A DNA stretch of 64,000 bases from Anolis sagrei (taxonomy: Eukaryota; Chordata; Lepidosauria; Squamata; Anolidae), in contig NC_090023.1 of NCBI RefSeq assembly GCF_037176765.1, positions 25,679,366 to 25,743,365 on the forward strand. Direction: 5' to 3'. Of this stretch, positions 26,501-37,316 are shown piece after piece. Position 1 is the stretch's first letter. Every line of letters begins with the position of its first letter. Under the pieces are notes generated by a model, which worked only from the letters and a program-made list of their open reading frames with translations, had not been told where the DNA came from and did no database searches. The position numbers were made by a program, and so were the translations under genes.

Positions 26501-29500
26501 TTGACCTGCTGACAATTGTTGGCAGGCAAGTGTGTCACTTATTGTCTGGAAATCCAGCATGAATTAACAGAAATAACTTCTTTTCAATATGAAACTATAA
26601 ATAAGGCAAAGTATATGAAAGCACAATCAACGTTTCTGAATTGTGAAATAAGCAGCGAACAATAGTGCAGGTTCAATAAGAATTTACCCATTTTAATTCA
26701 AGCTGCTTACAAAAATAAAGCTGATCATTAATCAATGGATAGCAGTACAGCAGGTTCATCCTTCTCATTTGGGATCATTTAAAATGTAATTTGTAGTTTT
26801 TGTTTTAGTATTAGCATTAACTATCTTAATTTTCTGTGTGTAATGCTAATATTATTATGGTTGGTTTCAATAAATAAATAATTCAAGGCTTCAAGGAGTC
26901 TTATTTACAATAACATCTTCAAGGTGTCTAATTTACTACAACATATTTCTTTACCACGTTGTAGGATGAAGTTAGAAATACATAAAATAATGCAATTTTG
27001 TGACTGCATCTTTCTGTTTGCTCGCTAAAAGAAGATAAGCTTTCAGGGGGATGGTGTTCTGAAAATACATTTGGGAACCACTGGTCTATGCCAGAGTTAC
27101 ATAAACTGTGGGATCTGACCCCAAAGGGTCCAACCTCTTAGAGGCTACCACCCACCCCCATGGCTTTGGAAAACAGGGAAGACAGACAGCCAAGTGGATG
27201 ATGTGTATCTCATCACACTAGAGTTTGAGGAGTAGATAAAAGAGAGTTTAAATCATGTGACTGCGTCCTTCAGCATTCTGGAGTATTGTCGAAGACTTTC
27301 ATGGCCGGAATCACTGGGTTGTTGTAGGTTTTTTTCGGGCTATATTGCCATGGTCTAGAGGCATTCTCTCCTGACATTTCGCCTGCATCTATGGCAAGCA
27401 TCCTCAGAGGTAGTGAGGAGTATTTTTAGTTTAGTGAGTTCCAGGTCTTCTCTGGCTAAGCGGTTTAGAGGCCTCTCCCTGAACTACAAACTCCAGGATT
27501 TTGCAGGAGGCAGCCACAGGATTTAAATACTCTTTCCCTACTTTTCAAGCTCTTGAAACCACTGGTAGCAAAGGACAAGGAGGAGAGAAGAATGAGGGAT
27601 AAGGAAAGACAAAGGAAATATGTCAAGGTGAAGAAGGAGGGGGAAAAAACCCTGCCAGCCTCTCCATGCATTTAGAGCCCTTCCTTCTCCCCAGCTGTAC
27701 CCCCTTGCTTGAAGGAAATTGGGAAAAAATTGTTAATGTATTGTCGAAGGCTCTCATGGCTGGAATCACTAGGTTCTTGTGGGTTTTTTCGGGCTATAGA
27801 GCCATGTTTTAGAGGCATTTCTCCTGACGTTTCAACCAGGCACAGATTAACACCTCCCAGCAAGAGATTTTTCCCAGGCTCAGGCAGGCCTTCAAATGCT
27901 AATGAAGGTGATTAGCTGAAACATTCACACCTAACTGCAGCAGGGAAGAGCTCCTTGCCCCACCCCAGCCATTCCACAGATATATAACCCATTGTCCTAA
28001 TTCCAACAGACCTCACTACCTCTGAGGATGCTTGCCATAGATGCAGGCGAAACGTCAGGAGAAATGCCTCTAGAACATGGCTCTATAGCCCGAAAAAAAC
28101 CCACAAGAACCTAAAAAAATGTTACTTTAAGAATTGCACCTTCATCTTCCTGCAGAGTTTGGCATGCAATAGGGTGGGCACTCTGCATCCACTAAATCAA
28201 CTATCCACAGCTTAAATATCTATCTCTAGCTCAACAGCTAACTTTGACTTTGCTATTTTGTATAAAGGACATCATTTTACTACACCCCTGTGTAGTTCCA
28301 TTATCCAGGCAAACACCAAAAGGGGACCTAGACAGAGAAGGATAGTCCATTTACAGCAGGAGAGTTGAAGGAGGAAAACCATTTCTCCTGTGTTGTCGAA
28401 GGCTTTCATGGCCAGAATCACTGGGTTGCTGTAAGTTTTTCGGGTTGTGTGGCCATGTTCCAGAAGCATTCTCTCCTAAAGAGAATGCTTCGGAAACATG
28501 GCCATACATCCTGAAAAACTTACAGCAACCCATTTCTCCTGTTTTCGATGGCTATTCCCCCCCCCCCCCACTTCCCATTTCACAAACAACAGTTGTTTTG
28601 ATGATGGCGACATGAGTGGGGGGAATAACACAAAAACAGAGGGAAATGGTTTAACTCTTTCAACCCCCACCTCACTCTTCCACCCCGTGTAAAATGGACT
28701 ATCCTTCTCTGTCAAGGACCCTTTTTGACCTCTGCCCGGATCATGGAACAGTACCTATCATGGGTCATGGAACCAAACCGCAGCAGATACAGAGGGCCAT
28801 TCTGATTTACTTAAGGGGTTTTTATTTTTATGTATAACAGTTAGGAATACCCTATTATTGCTGTCATATGAATGCTCCTCCATATCCCTGTTACACATAA
28901 ACATTTATTAGGCAAGTAGAAAAAGTTTAAAGAGCCCAATTCTAGACTATCTGAAAGATATAAATCAACACAAACTAATATCTGCAAGAGAAGACTTTTT
29001 CTCAGTGCCAGTACTTTCACAGACATGGTTGGAGAGGAGTTGGGAGAAAGCCTTTTTCATGGCTGCTCCTGGACTGTCCATAAGAGGTCTGGTTAGCCCC
29101 CTCCCTGCTCTCTTATCACCAGGAGTGAAGTCATATTTATTTAGACATACATTTGAATTGTATTTTTTTAATTACAGAATTATTGTGTGTGAGTGGGCCT
29201 GTCCAGACAACCGCAATCAAGGAGGGGCTGTCCAGACAGCGTTTTGGACAGTCCCAAATTAATTCGCTGCAAACCAGGAAAACCCTGGTTTGTGGTGAAT
29301 TATTTAGATAGTGGATTTATTCCAAGCCTTCTTGGAAGATGCGGGATAAACCCACTACTTCTGGTGTCTGGACTACAGACCAGACACCATTACCAGGCTC
29401 CCCTTCTCCCTTCCCCCCCCCCTCCTCCTGGCACAACATTTCTACGTGCTGGGAGAGCTGCTCGAAGCCTGTAATGGAGGCTGGGTAAGTTTTCATTACT

Positions 29501-32500
29501 TTTCAAAGGGGTCTGGGGGCTTTGGGGGAGGAGGCAAGACCTCCAGATGTTCTCCCGGGCTAGTCCCAAGATAACATCTGGACACCCACCCCAGAAAACA
29601 CGTGCTTTCTGGGATGGGTGTGGAAAGGCTCCCAGGAAAATCCGTGTTTTTAAAATACGGATTTTCCTGCAGTAAAGGCCTGTCTGGATCTGCCCTGTGT
29701 GGGGGTGTGTGCAGTTTGGGGGGGGGGGCTTTTTTAGTGTTTTAATGTTTTTTTACAATGTTTTAAATTATATTTTAAATGGTTTAACTATAGTGATCAA
29801 GTTTTGACAATTTTATTTGTGTTTCTTTTCTTAACGCTTGAAAATTATTATTTTTTTTACTTTATTATTTTTTTAATTTATTATAAGCTGCCTTTGATCT
29901 CACTTTGAGAGAATGGTGAGAAATTTTAAACCAGTAGAAAAGAATGCGTTGACAGCTGGAAGGTAGGCTAACCTTATTTATTTATTTATTTATTTACATT
30001 ATTTATATCCCGCCCATATCAGTCCGGAGGCGACTCAGGGCGGTCTACATATCGGCACAATTCAATGCCATCAATACATACATTCAAAAAGCAAAAACAA
30101 TTAAGTGCATTTAGACAAAAAAAGACAGTGCAATAACAATTTAAAAAGAGCTATATCCTCTCATTCCAATCCTCATCCGTTTCATCGTCTTGGCCAACCT
30201 AACAAAAATATTTCAGCCATCTCCTCCAGTCGTGATATTCTAAACTACAAAACCAATGAGGAAGAATTTTTTTTAAAAAAATATCAAATTTTACTCACGG
30301 TGCAACTGTAGATTCAATTACAGAGCCATCAGTGCAGTACAGACGGATTCCATTCAGGGCTGTGTCATCCTGGTTAACAAGCTGTGATTCTACCTGGTGG
30401 TGGGATTTTAAAAAGAGACAATGTTAAAGTTATGGATGGACCTTGGTGTTTCAGTACTTCTCCTATATATATAGGGAAACTAGGTTAGTGACAGGTAATT
30501 CCTGTTGCTAAACCAGTTTAGTGCATTTACACTGCAAAATTAATGCAGTTCAACACTATTTTAATTGCCATGGTTCAATGCTGTGAAATCCTGGGACTTG
30601 TAGTTTGGTGTGTTACCAGCACACTGGCAAAGATTAAAGACATTGTAAAATTAAAATTCCCATGATTCCATAGCACTGAACAATGACTGGTAAAGTGGTG
30701 TCAAACTACATTACTTCTACAGTGAAGTAATGTAGTGAATCCTCTACCTTGTGTGACTGTGGAACAGAACATCTTGCATCTGTATGCTTGTCCACAATGC
30801 CCTGCCTCATATACAGAGGAAGAATTGTTGGAGGCTACAGACAATGCTGCTGCTGTTGCCCGTTTTTGGTCACAACATATTCAGCCGCGCACGCTCCTTC
30901 TAATTTTGTCAGTTTTATACTAATTTATGCAATGCTTTTGATACTAAATTAATTAATTAATTAATTAATTAATACAGTGAATGTGCACCCTACATCTCAA
31001 TGGGACCTATGATCCACAGGACTTTCTCCATTGTGGCATTGCAGTTGTAGATCTTCCTCACAGAAGAAGTCTGATGGATTCCAGATAGTCCACTTCATCC
31101 ATTTCCCAGCCCTATGATATGCTATTTGTACTATCCCTTGCCAAGACTTTTTTTTATTGATTAGGTCCATTTTTACCACTCCTGGCCATTGCTATTGTTG
31201 AACCTCACCTGATGGAGCTCTGATGTATTCGGTTTTATATTTTATTTTTAGTGTGTTTTATCAAGGGGTTGTTGGGGTTTTGTTTTGTTTGTTTTTTTGT
31301 ATTTTATGATATTTTTAGAAGCCCCCGGTGGTGCAGTGGGTTAAACCACTGAGCTGCTAAGCTTGTTGATCAAAAGGTCATAGGTTTGAATCCGGGGAGC
31401 GGCGTGAGCTTCCGCTGTCAGCCCCAGCTTCTGCCAACCCAGCAGTTTGAAAACATACTCAATGCAAATTTGAGTAGATCAATAGGTACTGCTCCGGCGG
31501 GAAGGTAACGGTGCTTCATGCAGTCATGCTGGCCACATGACCTTGGAGGTGTCTACGGACAACGCCAGCTCTTTGGCTTAGAAATGGAGATGAGCACCAC
31601 ACCCCAGAGTTGGACATGAGTGGACTTAATGCCAGGGGAAAACCTTTACCTTTAGGATTTTTTGCTGTATTTTTATTTTATTCCTTTTTTCTATTTTTAT
31701 TATTAAGTTATAGTTATGTTGTTTTCTATTGTCTAACATGTTTTGGCCTGATGTAAACTATTTGTATGGTTTTTCTTTGGACATTGAATGTTTGCCATAT
31801 TTGTTGGAATCTGCCCTGAATCCCTTCTGGGAGATAGGTGGGTCTATAAATAAAGTTTATTATTTATTATTCCATCCATCAGACTCTCTCAGTGAACAAT
31901 CCAAACTAAAATGTTTCTTATGGTGCTTTGTCCTTAGAGGAGTTTTCTTATTGTTTTAGGTTTTTAATAAAGAAGGTTTATTTTTATTTATTTTATCTAT
32001 TTTTATTTGCTTTATATAAAGTGGTGAGCTGAGATGCAAATACATTTTTAAAAATTACTTGACAAAGAGGCTGCATCAGTTTGCTTGTCAGGTTAGCAAT
32101 ATTCTTCCTTTGTCCTCTCTTCTTCCCTCTGCTGAGTACAACCTACTTTTGCAATTTTAATCAGTTGGTGTCAACTGAAGTAGCCAAGGATAAATTGGCT
32201 ATGTGGAAGAAAGAGAGAGAAATGGGGATGTTATAAAAGCAGGCCCAAAAAAGTGGGATTACAGATTATTCATTGGGATTGTCACTGCTAAATTGGAACA
32301 GAGGGAATCTGAGCGGAGAAGAGTAGAATGGAGTAGCTAGCAAAGAAGAAGAGGAGGAAGTTGTTCACTGAGTCAAGCCATCTGACCCAGGGGTCCCTTC
32401 ACACTACACAGTTATGGTACTTTAATTCCACTTTAACTAATATGGCAACATCATATGGAATCCTAGGACATTAGGGGACATTTGCAATACTCAACCAGAA

Positions 32501-33722
32501 ACTATACTGTCTGATCAAACTATAAACCCCAGAATCTCGTAAAATGCAGGTATGGAAGTTAAAGAGGAATCATAGTGTCATAATTATGTTGTGTGAAAGG
32601 GTCTCAGGTTTGTGCATTCAAGATTCTTCAGAATCATAAAGCAGATTGTACTGCTACTTGTAAGTTACTTGAGAAGGGCATTCTGAGTATGAAGCCTTGG
32701 TCCTTTTGCATGCTATATTTTTTTTATGCAATGCTCCATTTTTGCCTTCCCATCTCACCCAACATTTACTTTAAAAAAATTACAGCTGCTTGAGACTGCA
32801 ATTCTCATAATCCCTAGCCACAAACCAAGCTGAAACGATCTGGAGGACATTATTACAGTTGATTTTGTACCTTCTGATTCGTCTTAAAAGGGTATCATCA
32901 CAATCGGTAAAAAGAAAAGATACAGTGGACTCTCAGTTAACTGTCACAATAAGGATAGATAATGAATAGATATACTTTCTGGGGTGTAGTCTTAGGCCTA
33001 ATTAATACTAAATTCCATTCTGTACCATACCATAAACTCTGTATGTACTTGATATTAATGTTGAAATACAGGAATTAAAAGCAAATAAAGACAAACATTA
33101 AACTTACATTCTACAACAGGAGTCCTCAAACTAAGGCCCGAGGGCCAAATATGGCTCTCCAAGGTCATTTACCCGACCCTCGCTCAGGGTCAACCTAAGT
33201 CTGAAACGACTTGAAAGCACACAACAACAATCCTATCCCATCAGCCAAAAGCAGACCCACATTTCCCATTGAAATACTAATAATTTAATATTTGTTAAAA
33301 TTGTTCTTCATTGTAATTATTGTATTGTTTTAAAGTGTTTTTTGCACTACAAATAAGATATGTGCAGTGTGCATAGGAACCCATTTCTGCTTTTTACAAA
33401 TCATAATCTGGCCCTCCAACAGTTTGAGGGACTGTGACCTGGCCCTCTGTTTAAAAAGTTTGAGGACCCCTGTTCTACAACTATTATTTTTCCCCAGTTA
33501 CTTGAGACTACTAGTTGCTCAAGTTCTGGTTAACTAATAATCTATTGTACTTACCTTTAGTGAAAAACCATGCGCATAACCTCGAGGACAAAAATCAATG
33601 TCCCCCCAAACACCCCATAATCCTCCATTTGACACTGTGATTATAGAGTTATAATTTCGAGCTTCTGCATCCCAGAGGCAGCAGGAGAGGATCGTGAAGA
33701 CAGTGTAGATGGAGAGGTCCAT
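23576..33722 (-). CDS. VMO1-like gene B (three exons, complete)
   Basis: Predicted secreted VMO1 homologue of 185 residues. Coding exons are 33555-33722 (56 codons), 30299-30393 and 23576-23870; splice sites are GT-AG and phases match the other copies. The signal peptide [21 protein letters not shown] is almost that of genes C and D. The mature part has three repeats with [14 protein letters not shown] and GDDTALN loops, and eight cysteines ending in CCR. The gene is long (about 10 kb) because intron 1 (3.2 kb) holds a hAT element, a Sauria SINE and LINE ends, and intron 2 (6.4 kb) holds several Penelope copies, MITEs and LINE ends. I found no stop, frameshift or damaged splice site. The assignment of the widely spaced exons to one gene rests on order, strand, phase and the absence of any competing exon. 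Confidence 0.87.
23910..24010 (-). mobile_element. LINE 3' tail next to gene B exon 3
   Basis: TATTTGTATCCCATCCTTCTC and AGGGCGGCTTACAA; 40 bases inside intron 2. Confidence 0.5.
24170..24570. repeat. probable DNA-transposon-derived repeat
   Basis: Blocks such as GGTCTTATATTATG and GGGTAGGGCTTATATTA recur within it in the way of a MITE with two similar halves; AT microsatellites interrupt it. In gene B intron 2. Confidence 0.4.
24786..24937. mobile_element. Penelope-like fold-back fragment
   Basis: Inverted arms with CATGTTCCAGAAGCATTCTC and GATTCCAGCCATGAAAGCC; lacks the hammerhead-like centre. Confidence 0.6.
25538..25702. mobile_element. palindromic MITE (GGCCCTTCCACA ends)
   Basis: Arms GGCCCTTCCACATAGCCCTA and complement, with TATCCCAGAATATCAAGGCA in both. 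Partial ends of the same family lie at 41816-41855 and 63957-63990. Confidence 0.7.
26325..26480 (-). mobile_element. LINE 3' tail (L2 type)
   Basis: AAT repeat then ATCCCGCTTTATCTCTCCTG and GCGACTCAAAGCGGC. Confidence 0.5.
27285..27480 (-). mobile_element. Penelope-like terminal repeat
   Basis: TATTGTCGAAGACTTTCATGG through GATGCAGGCGAAATGTC (minus strand). It interrupts a palindromic MITE whose halves lie at about 27205-27284 and 27480-27535. Confidence 0.65.
27736..28112 (+). mobile_element. Penelope-like element with inverted terminal repeats
   Basis: An inverted partial terminal repeat, then 3' untranslated sequence shared with 47860-48498, then a full terminal repeat with an intact hammerhead-like core. 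Flanks AAAAAATTGTTA and AAAAAAATGTTA suggest a 12-base target duplication. Confidence 0.75.
28018..28060 (+). ncRNA. hammerhead ribozyme-like motif (Penelope copy)
   Basis: CUGAGGA (28022-28028), a stem II of six pairs capped by CAUAGAU, then GAAACGUC with the predicted cleavage after C28056. One extra U follows A9 of the core, and stem III is only AC/GU, so activity would need a dimer. Stem I starts CCU/AGG. Confidence 0.6.
28331..28713. mobile_element. MITE with long inverted ends, host of a Penelope fold-back
   Basis: Ends GACAGAGAAGGATAGTCCAT and complement. A 139-base Penelope fold-back is nested inside. Family not recognised. Confidence 0.6.
28392..28530. mobile_element. Penelope-like fold-back, near-perfect hairpin
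   Basis: Two inverted terminal-repeat pieces joined at CTCTCCTAAAGAGA, flanked by a perfect 12-base duplication CATTTCTCCTGT (28380-28391 and 28531-28542). The ribozyme-like centre is absent. Confidence 0.78.
28990..29180 (+). mobile_element. CR1/L2-type LINE 3' scrap
   Basis: [19 protein letters not shown]-type end of the LINE protein and an AT-rich tail, in gene B intron 2. Confidence 0.4.
29192..29700. mobile_element. GC-rich non-autonomous DNA element
   Basis: GGGCCTGTCCAGACAACC at one end and GGCCTGTCTGGATCTGCCC at the other, with several internal inverted pieces. A relative lies at 10047-10490. Superfamily not determined. Confidence 0.45.
29975..30200 (-). mobile_element. LINE 3' tail near gene B exon 2
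   Basis: TTTA repeat, ATATCCCGCCCATATCAG and GCGACTCAGGGCGG; about 100 bases from the exon 2 donor. Confidence 0.5.
30735..30975 (+). mobile_element. LINE 3' end related to the Vingi-like family
   Basis: CDCGTEHL cysteine motif and [10 protein letters not shown] resemble the CECGEEQT and VARYWSKDI end of the larger copies, but are divergent; tail is (TTAA)n. Lies in intron 1... of the repeat-rich stretch just upstream of gene B exon 2. Confidence 0.6.
31321..31656 (+). mobile_element. Sauria-type SINE (tRNA head, Bov-B-like tail)
   Basis: Head with GTGGTGCAGTGGGTTAAACC and B-box GGTTTGAATCC; tail with GAGATGAGCACCACACCCCA and AAACCTTTACCTTTA, the Bov-B-derived end of Sauria SINEs. Located in gene B intron 1. 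Confidence 0.82.
31735..31875 (+). mobile_element. LINE 3' tail in gene B intron 1
   Basis: CCCTGAATCCCTTCTGGGAG, TATAAATAAAG and TTATT repeats. Confidence 0.5.
32080..33100. other. no recognisable feature (gene B intron 1)
   Basis: Mostly unique-looking sequence, with a possible MITE piece at 32390-32600 (CACTACACAGTTATGG and CATAATTATGTTGTGTGAAA as loose inverted ends). Confidence 0.35.
33117..33472. mobile_element. non-autonomous hAT element, copy 2 (gene B intron 1)
   Basis: Same family as 22376-22721; perfect duplication TTCTACAA at 33109-33116 and 33473-33480. It lies 82 bases inside intron 1 from the gene B exon 1 donor. Confidence 0.85.
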
Positions 33723-33798
33723 TGCAAGCCAACTGCTTTTAATCTTAGAATAGCAGCTCAGCAGAAAAACAATTGCTTTGAAGGTCCATAGCTTAGAA

Positions 33799-33804
33799 AT
33801 TTAA
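33799..33804 (-). promoter_or_regulatory. candidate degenerate TATA box of gene B
   Basis: TTAAAT on the minus strand 77 bases upstream of the gene B start. The surrounding bases (GAGCTTAAATTTCTAAGC) line up with GGGCTATAAATTCTCAATGC of gene D, so this is probably the orthologous box in a drifted form. Confidence 0.35.
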
Positions 33805-34326
33805 GCTCAGTCATATATGAAAACTAGAAAATCCTTTTCAGTAGAAAGGCAGAGTATGTGGTTAATTAATAAATAAGTAAACACTGCGAGAGCTAGAGAA
33901 ATGTTTGCACATTACCCTAAATACACATTGCATCTCAGAAGTGGTTAAACAAAGGATAAGTAGGGTCTTATGAAACAATGAAGTTTCTGGGAAATTAGGT
34001 GATATGGGTTCACTTGATAAGGAAAAGCTTATGAAACCATATGGGTTATGGGAACTTTAGGTAGAATATATGCAAAATAGTTGCACATATGACCTGATAA
34101 ACTGTAATTTTCTGGGATGTGGTTTAGAGGTTACAAATAGTTATTCTAGATCTAGACAACGAACAGCAGAGTACAGAAATGGAATTCCTGAAAAGGAACT
34201 TTCTGATCTTCTCCAGTGCACCTCTGTAATCCTAACATGACAAACATGAGCACAGGAATCAAGATGATGCCCTGTGTATTAACCATCATAAAGAAATTGG
34301 AAAAGATAAGCCCTTTATGTATTATA

Positions 34327-34573
34327 AAGCACAGTGGGTTAAACCCCTGTGCTGGCAGGACTGAAGACCGACAGGTCGCAGGTTCGAATCCGGAGAGAGG
34401 CAGATGAGCTCCCTTTATCAGCTCCAGCTCTTCATGCGGGGACATGAGAGAAGCCTCCCACAAGGATGATAAAAACATCAATTCATCCAGGCGTCCCCTG
34501 GCAACATCCTTGCAGATGGCCAATTCTCTCACACCAGAAGCAACTTGCAGTTTCTCAAGTCGCTCCTGAAACA
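34327..34573 (+). mobile_element. tRNA-derived SINE with Vingi-like 5' leader body
   Basis: tRNA-like head with B-box GGTTCGAATCC, then a body starting GGGGACATGAGAGAAGCCTC that matches the 5' leader of the LINE at 57740-60937 for about 130 bases. Ends CTCAAGTCGCTCCTGA then an ACA-rich tail. Confidence 0.75.
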
Positions 34574-34696
34574 ACAAATTAAGGAGGGTTGTCTCTGATA
34601 GGCCATTAAAAAAGCAGGTGTCCTTCCTGATCACACACGCCTTTATTTATTTACTCATTTATTTGTATTTACTTTGGGGAGTCAACGTGGCTAACA

Positions 34697-35313
34697 GTCA
34701 CAAACTTTGGTCATGATAGTATTCGATATGCAGGATGCATGTTCATTCACTGGACCAAATTTGGCACAAATATTCACGTGCTCAAATTTGAATACTGGTG
34801 GGGTTTGGAGGGGGATTGATTTTGTCATTTGGGAGTTGTAGTTGCTGGGATTTATAGTTAACCTACAACCAAAGAGCATCTTGAACTCCACCAACGATGG
34901 AGTTGAACCAAACTTGGCACACAGAACTCCCATGACCAATAGAAAACACTGGAAGGGTTTGGTGGGCATTGATCTTGAGTTTGGGAGTTGTAGTTCACCT
35001 ATATCCAAGGAGCACTGTGCACTCAAACGATGATGGATCTGGACCAAACTTAGCACAAATAGTCAATATGCCCAAATGTGAACACTGGTGGAGTTTGGGG
35101 AAACTAGACCTTGACATTTGGAAGTTGTAGTTGCTGGGATGTATAGTTCTCCTACAATCAAAGAGCATTCTGAATCCCGCCAAGGATAAAATTGGGCCAA
35201 ACTTCCCGCATAGAACGCCCATAACCAACAAAAATTACAGTGTTTTCTGATGATTTTTCATGACCTCCCTCATGGCCCCCCTCCCAGGGGTCCCAAACCC
35301 CAGCTTGAGAAAC
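34697..35313. mobile_element. hAT-like element with internal repeats, truncated
   Basis: Third copy of the family, in the opposite orientation; the CTTGAGAAACACTG end is present at 35313, the other end is missing or eroded. Confidence 0.6.
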
Positions 35314-35329
35314 ACTGGTCTAGGAGCTT

Positions 35330-36275
35330 TCCTCACCTCAGAGGAATGCTTTTTCTTCTCTTTCTGATGAGAGTTTTGGAACTAACCCTCTAATTAAAGC
35401 ACCCTAGAAACCTTTAAAAAGAACCTCAAAACCTGGCTCTTCCGCTGCGCATTTGATGAATAGTGTTCTGTTGTGCGCTGGGCCTGTAACAGCTGTCTTT
35501 TCTATAGGACGTATACTTTAAGCCCAGTGGGAAGCCAGGGGCACCTCAAAGAGAAGTTCTCAGGGATTTTTCTGAAGTGATGGTCTTTAGAGTCTTTAAT
35601 GATACAACAAAGTTTCCCTGGATGTTCCTTTTTCCCTGAATGGTCCTTTTTCCCTGGATGGTCCCTTTTCCCTGGATGGTCTTAAGAAAGAAAGCTTTTC
35701 TACCAGATGAGCTGGTCAACATCCTATACCTTAGCTACCTTGGCTCCTTTCCCTCCCAGAAGCCTGAACAAGCTTAATTAAAGCTTAATTAAGATGGACA
35801 GGAGGCCTGCCCTATAACTGCAAATTTTAACAGAAAGAAAATAAAGTTGGAGCTCCTGGTACAGTCGTACCAGCACAAATAGATTTACATCCTCATACTA
35901 GTGCTTAGTTTTAACGGTTTCTGTTATTGGAGTGCATTCCCCACTATAGGAAAGCTTTGCTTCACAATCTCCTCTAAAACGAGCTCTCCTAGGCAAATAA
36001 TTTGTCCTTGTTTATCTCGTGTTTATCTCACCTGAGTTTTCTTTTATCCATTACATGTAGCTCGCCCATGTTATTGTGATTGTGTTTATTGTAATTTTAT
36101 ATTGCTATGTTGTCTTTTGTTTTATGTAATTGTGTTATTATTGTTTATTATTTGCATTTTCGGTTTTGTCTTATTTCATGTAATTGTTGTTTTGGGCTCA
36201 TGTAAGCCACACTGAGTCCCCATTGGGGAGATGGAGTGGGGTACAAATAAAATTTATTATTATTATTATTATTAT
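35330..36275 (+). mobile_element. CR1/L2-type LINE 3' end
   Basis: TLETFKKNLKTWLFRCAFDE then 3' untranslated sequence ending CACTGAGTCCCCATTGGGG, TACAAATAAA and ATT repeats. Confidence 0.65.
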
Positions 36276-36605
36276 TAATTCTTTTGATGGATAAGTCACA
36301 CATGTGAACTTAAAAAGAAAGGAACACAGCAAGCAAAATAAGGCTGAATACACACTCAGATATAATTGCATTTTCTCTGGGTTTCAATTTTCTTTTTAAG
36401 ATTTAACTGTTTCTTTGCTACAGGAAAAACTACATCGTTTTCTGTTGGAAAAGTTAAAATGGTTGTAGCTTCTGGAATCACCTTAGTAAGGCCCTGGAAA
36501 TCAAGTTGGACAGTTACTCTGAGCATAACTGTGATTGCAGCTCAGAATTTAATCTTTACTGGAACAAACAGAGCTCGAATATATTGTTAGAAACAGTTTT
36601 TACAA

Positions 36606-36858
36606 TGTATTGTCGAAGGCTTTCATGGCGGGAATCACTAGGTTCTTGTAGGTTTTTTCGGGCTATAGGGCCATGTTCTAGAGGCATTTCTCCTGACGTT
36701 TCGCCTGCATCTATGGCAAGCATCCTCAGAGGTGAGGTCTGCTGGAACTGGGAAAAAAAGGGGTTTATATATCTGTGGAATGACCAGGGTGAGACAAAGG
36801 GCTTTTCTAAGTTGGGCTAGGTGTGAATCTTTCAACTGACCACCTTGATTAGCATACG
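36606..36858 (-). mobile_element. Penelope-like 3' end
   Basis: Terminal repeat plus part of the 3' untranslated region on the minus strand; hammerhead-like core intact at 36692-36732 (CTGAGGA and GAAACGTC). Confidence 0.7.
36692..36732 (-). ncRNA. hammerhead ribozyme-like motif (Penelope copy)
   Basis: Same core as at 28018: CUGAGGA, six-pair stem II, GAAACGUC. Confidence 0.55.
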
Positions 36859-36872
36859 ATAAATAAATAAAA

Positions 36873-36977
36873 TACCCCCGACAATGCCAGCTCTTTGGCT
36901 TAGAAATGGAGATGAGCACCACCCGCCAGAGTTGGACACTACTAGAATTAATGTCAAAGGGAAACCTTTACCTTTAC
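36873..36977 (+). mobile_element. Sauria SINE 3' tail fragment
   Basis: Only the Bov-B-like tail (GAGATGAGCACCACCCGCCA to AAACCTTTACCTTTACC). It marks the left edge of the block duplicated to 55964. Confidence 0.7.
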
Positions 36978-37093
36978 CTAGTTTAAGCAGTCTGTAACAT
37001 ATTGTTTGGAGAGTATGGAGAACCTGTAAAATTTACAGATAATCTGTGATTGAACAGAGGGCACATTAAGACTGATTGAAAGACCTTTTCGAT

Positions 37094-37099
37094 TTTATT
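37094..37099 (-). terminator. polyadenylation signal of gene C
   Basis: Minus strand AATAAA about 220 bases past the gene C stop; the same hexamer is conserved in the duplicated E locus near 56180-56190. Confidence 0.5.
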
Positions 37100-37316
37100 C
37101 CAATAAACAGTCATTTAGGTGGAAGACATCCTTGTTCATAACTATATCCTGATTACCAGTACTACACATCATGACTCTAGAATGTTTCATATGCTGTTTT
37201 GAGAACCAAATAGCACCAAGTCAAAAAGAAGATTATTGGCAAGTTCTTGGAAAAACTAAGCTGGTTGCCATACTTTTTGGAAAATGACTGGTTCTAAGAG
37301 GTAACGCATTTATAGT

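Noticed and set aside
31321-31395. tRNA gene
   Set aside because: Head of a Sauria SINE for the same reasons.
34330-34400. tRNA gene
   Set aside because: tRNA-like head of a SINE: B-box present, but no cloverleaf can be closed and the body is SINE.
34152-34634. 160-codon minus-strand frame
   Set aside because: Antisense translation of a SINE; its likeness to a frame at 60759-60965 only reflects the SINE/LINE leader homology.
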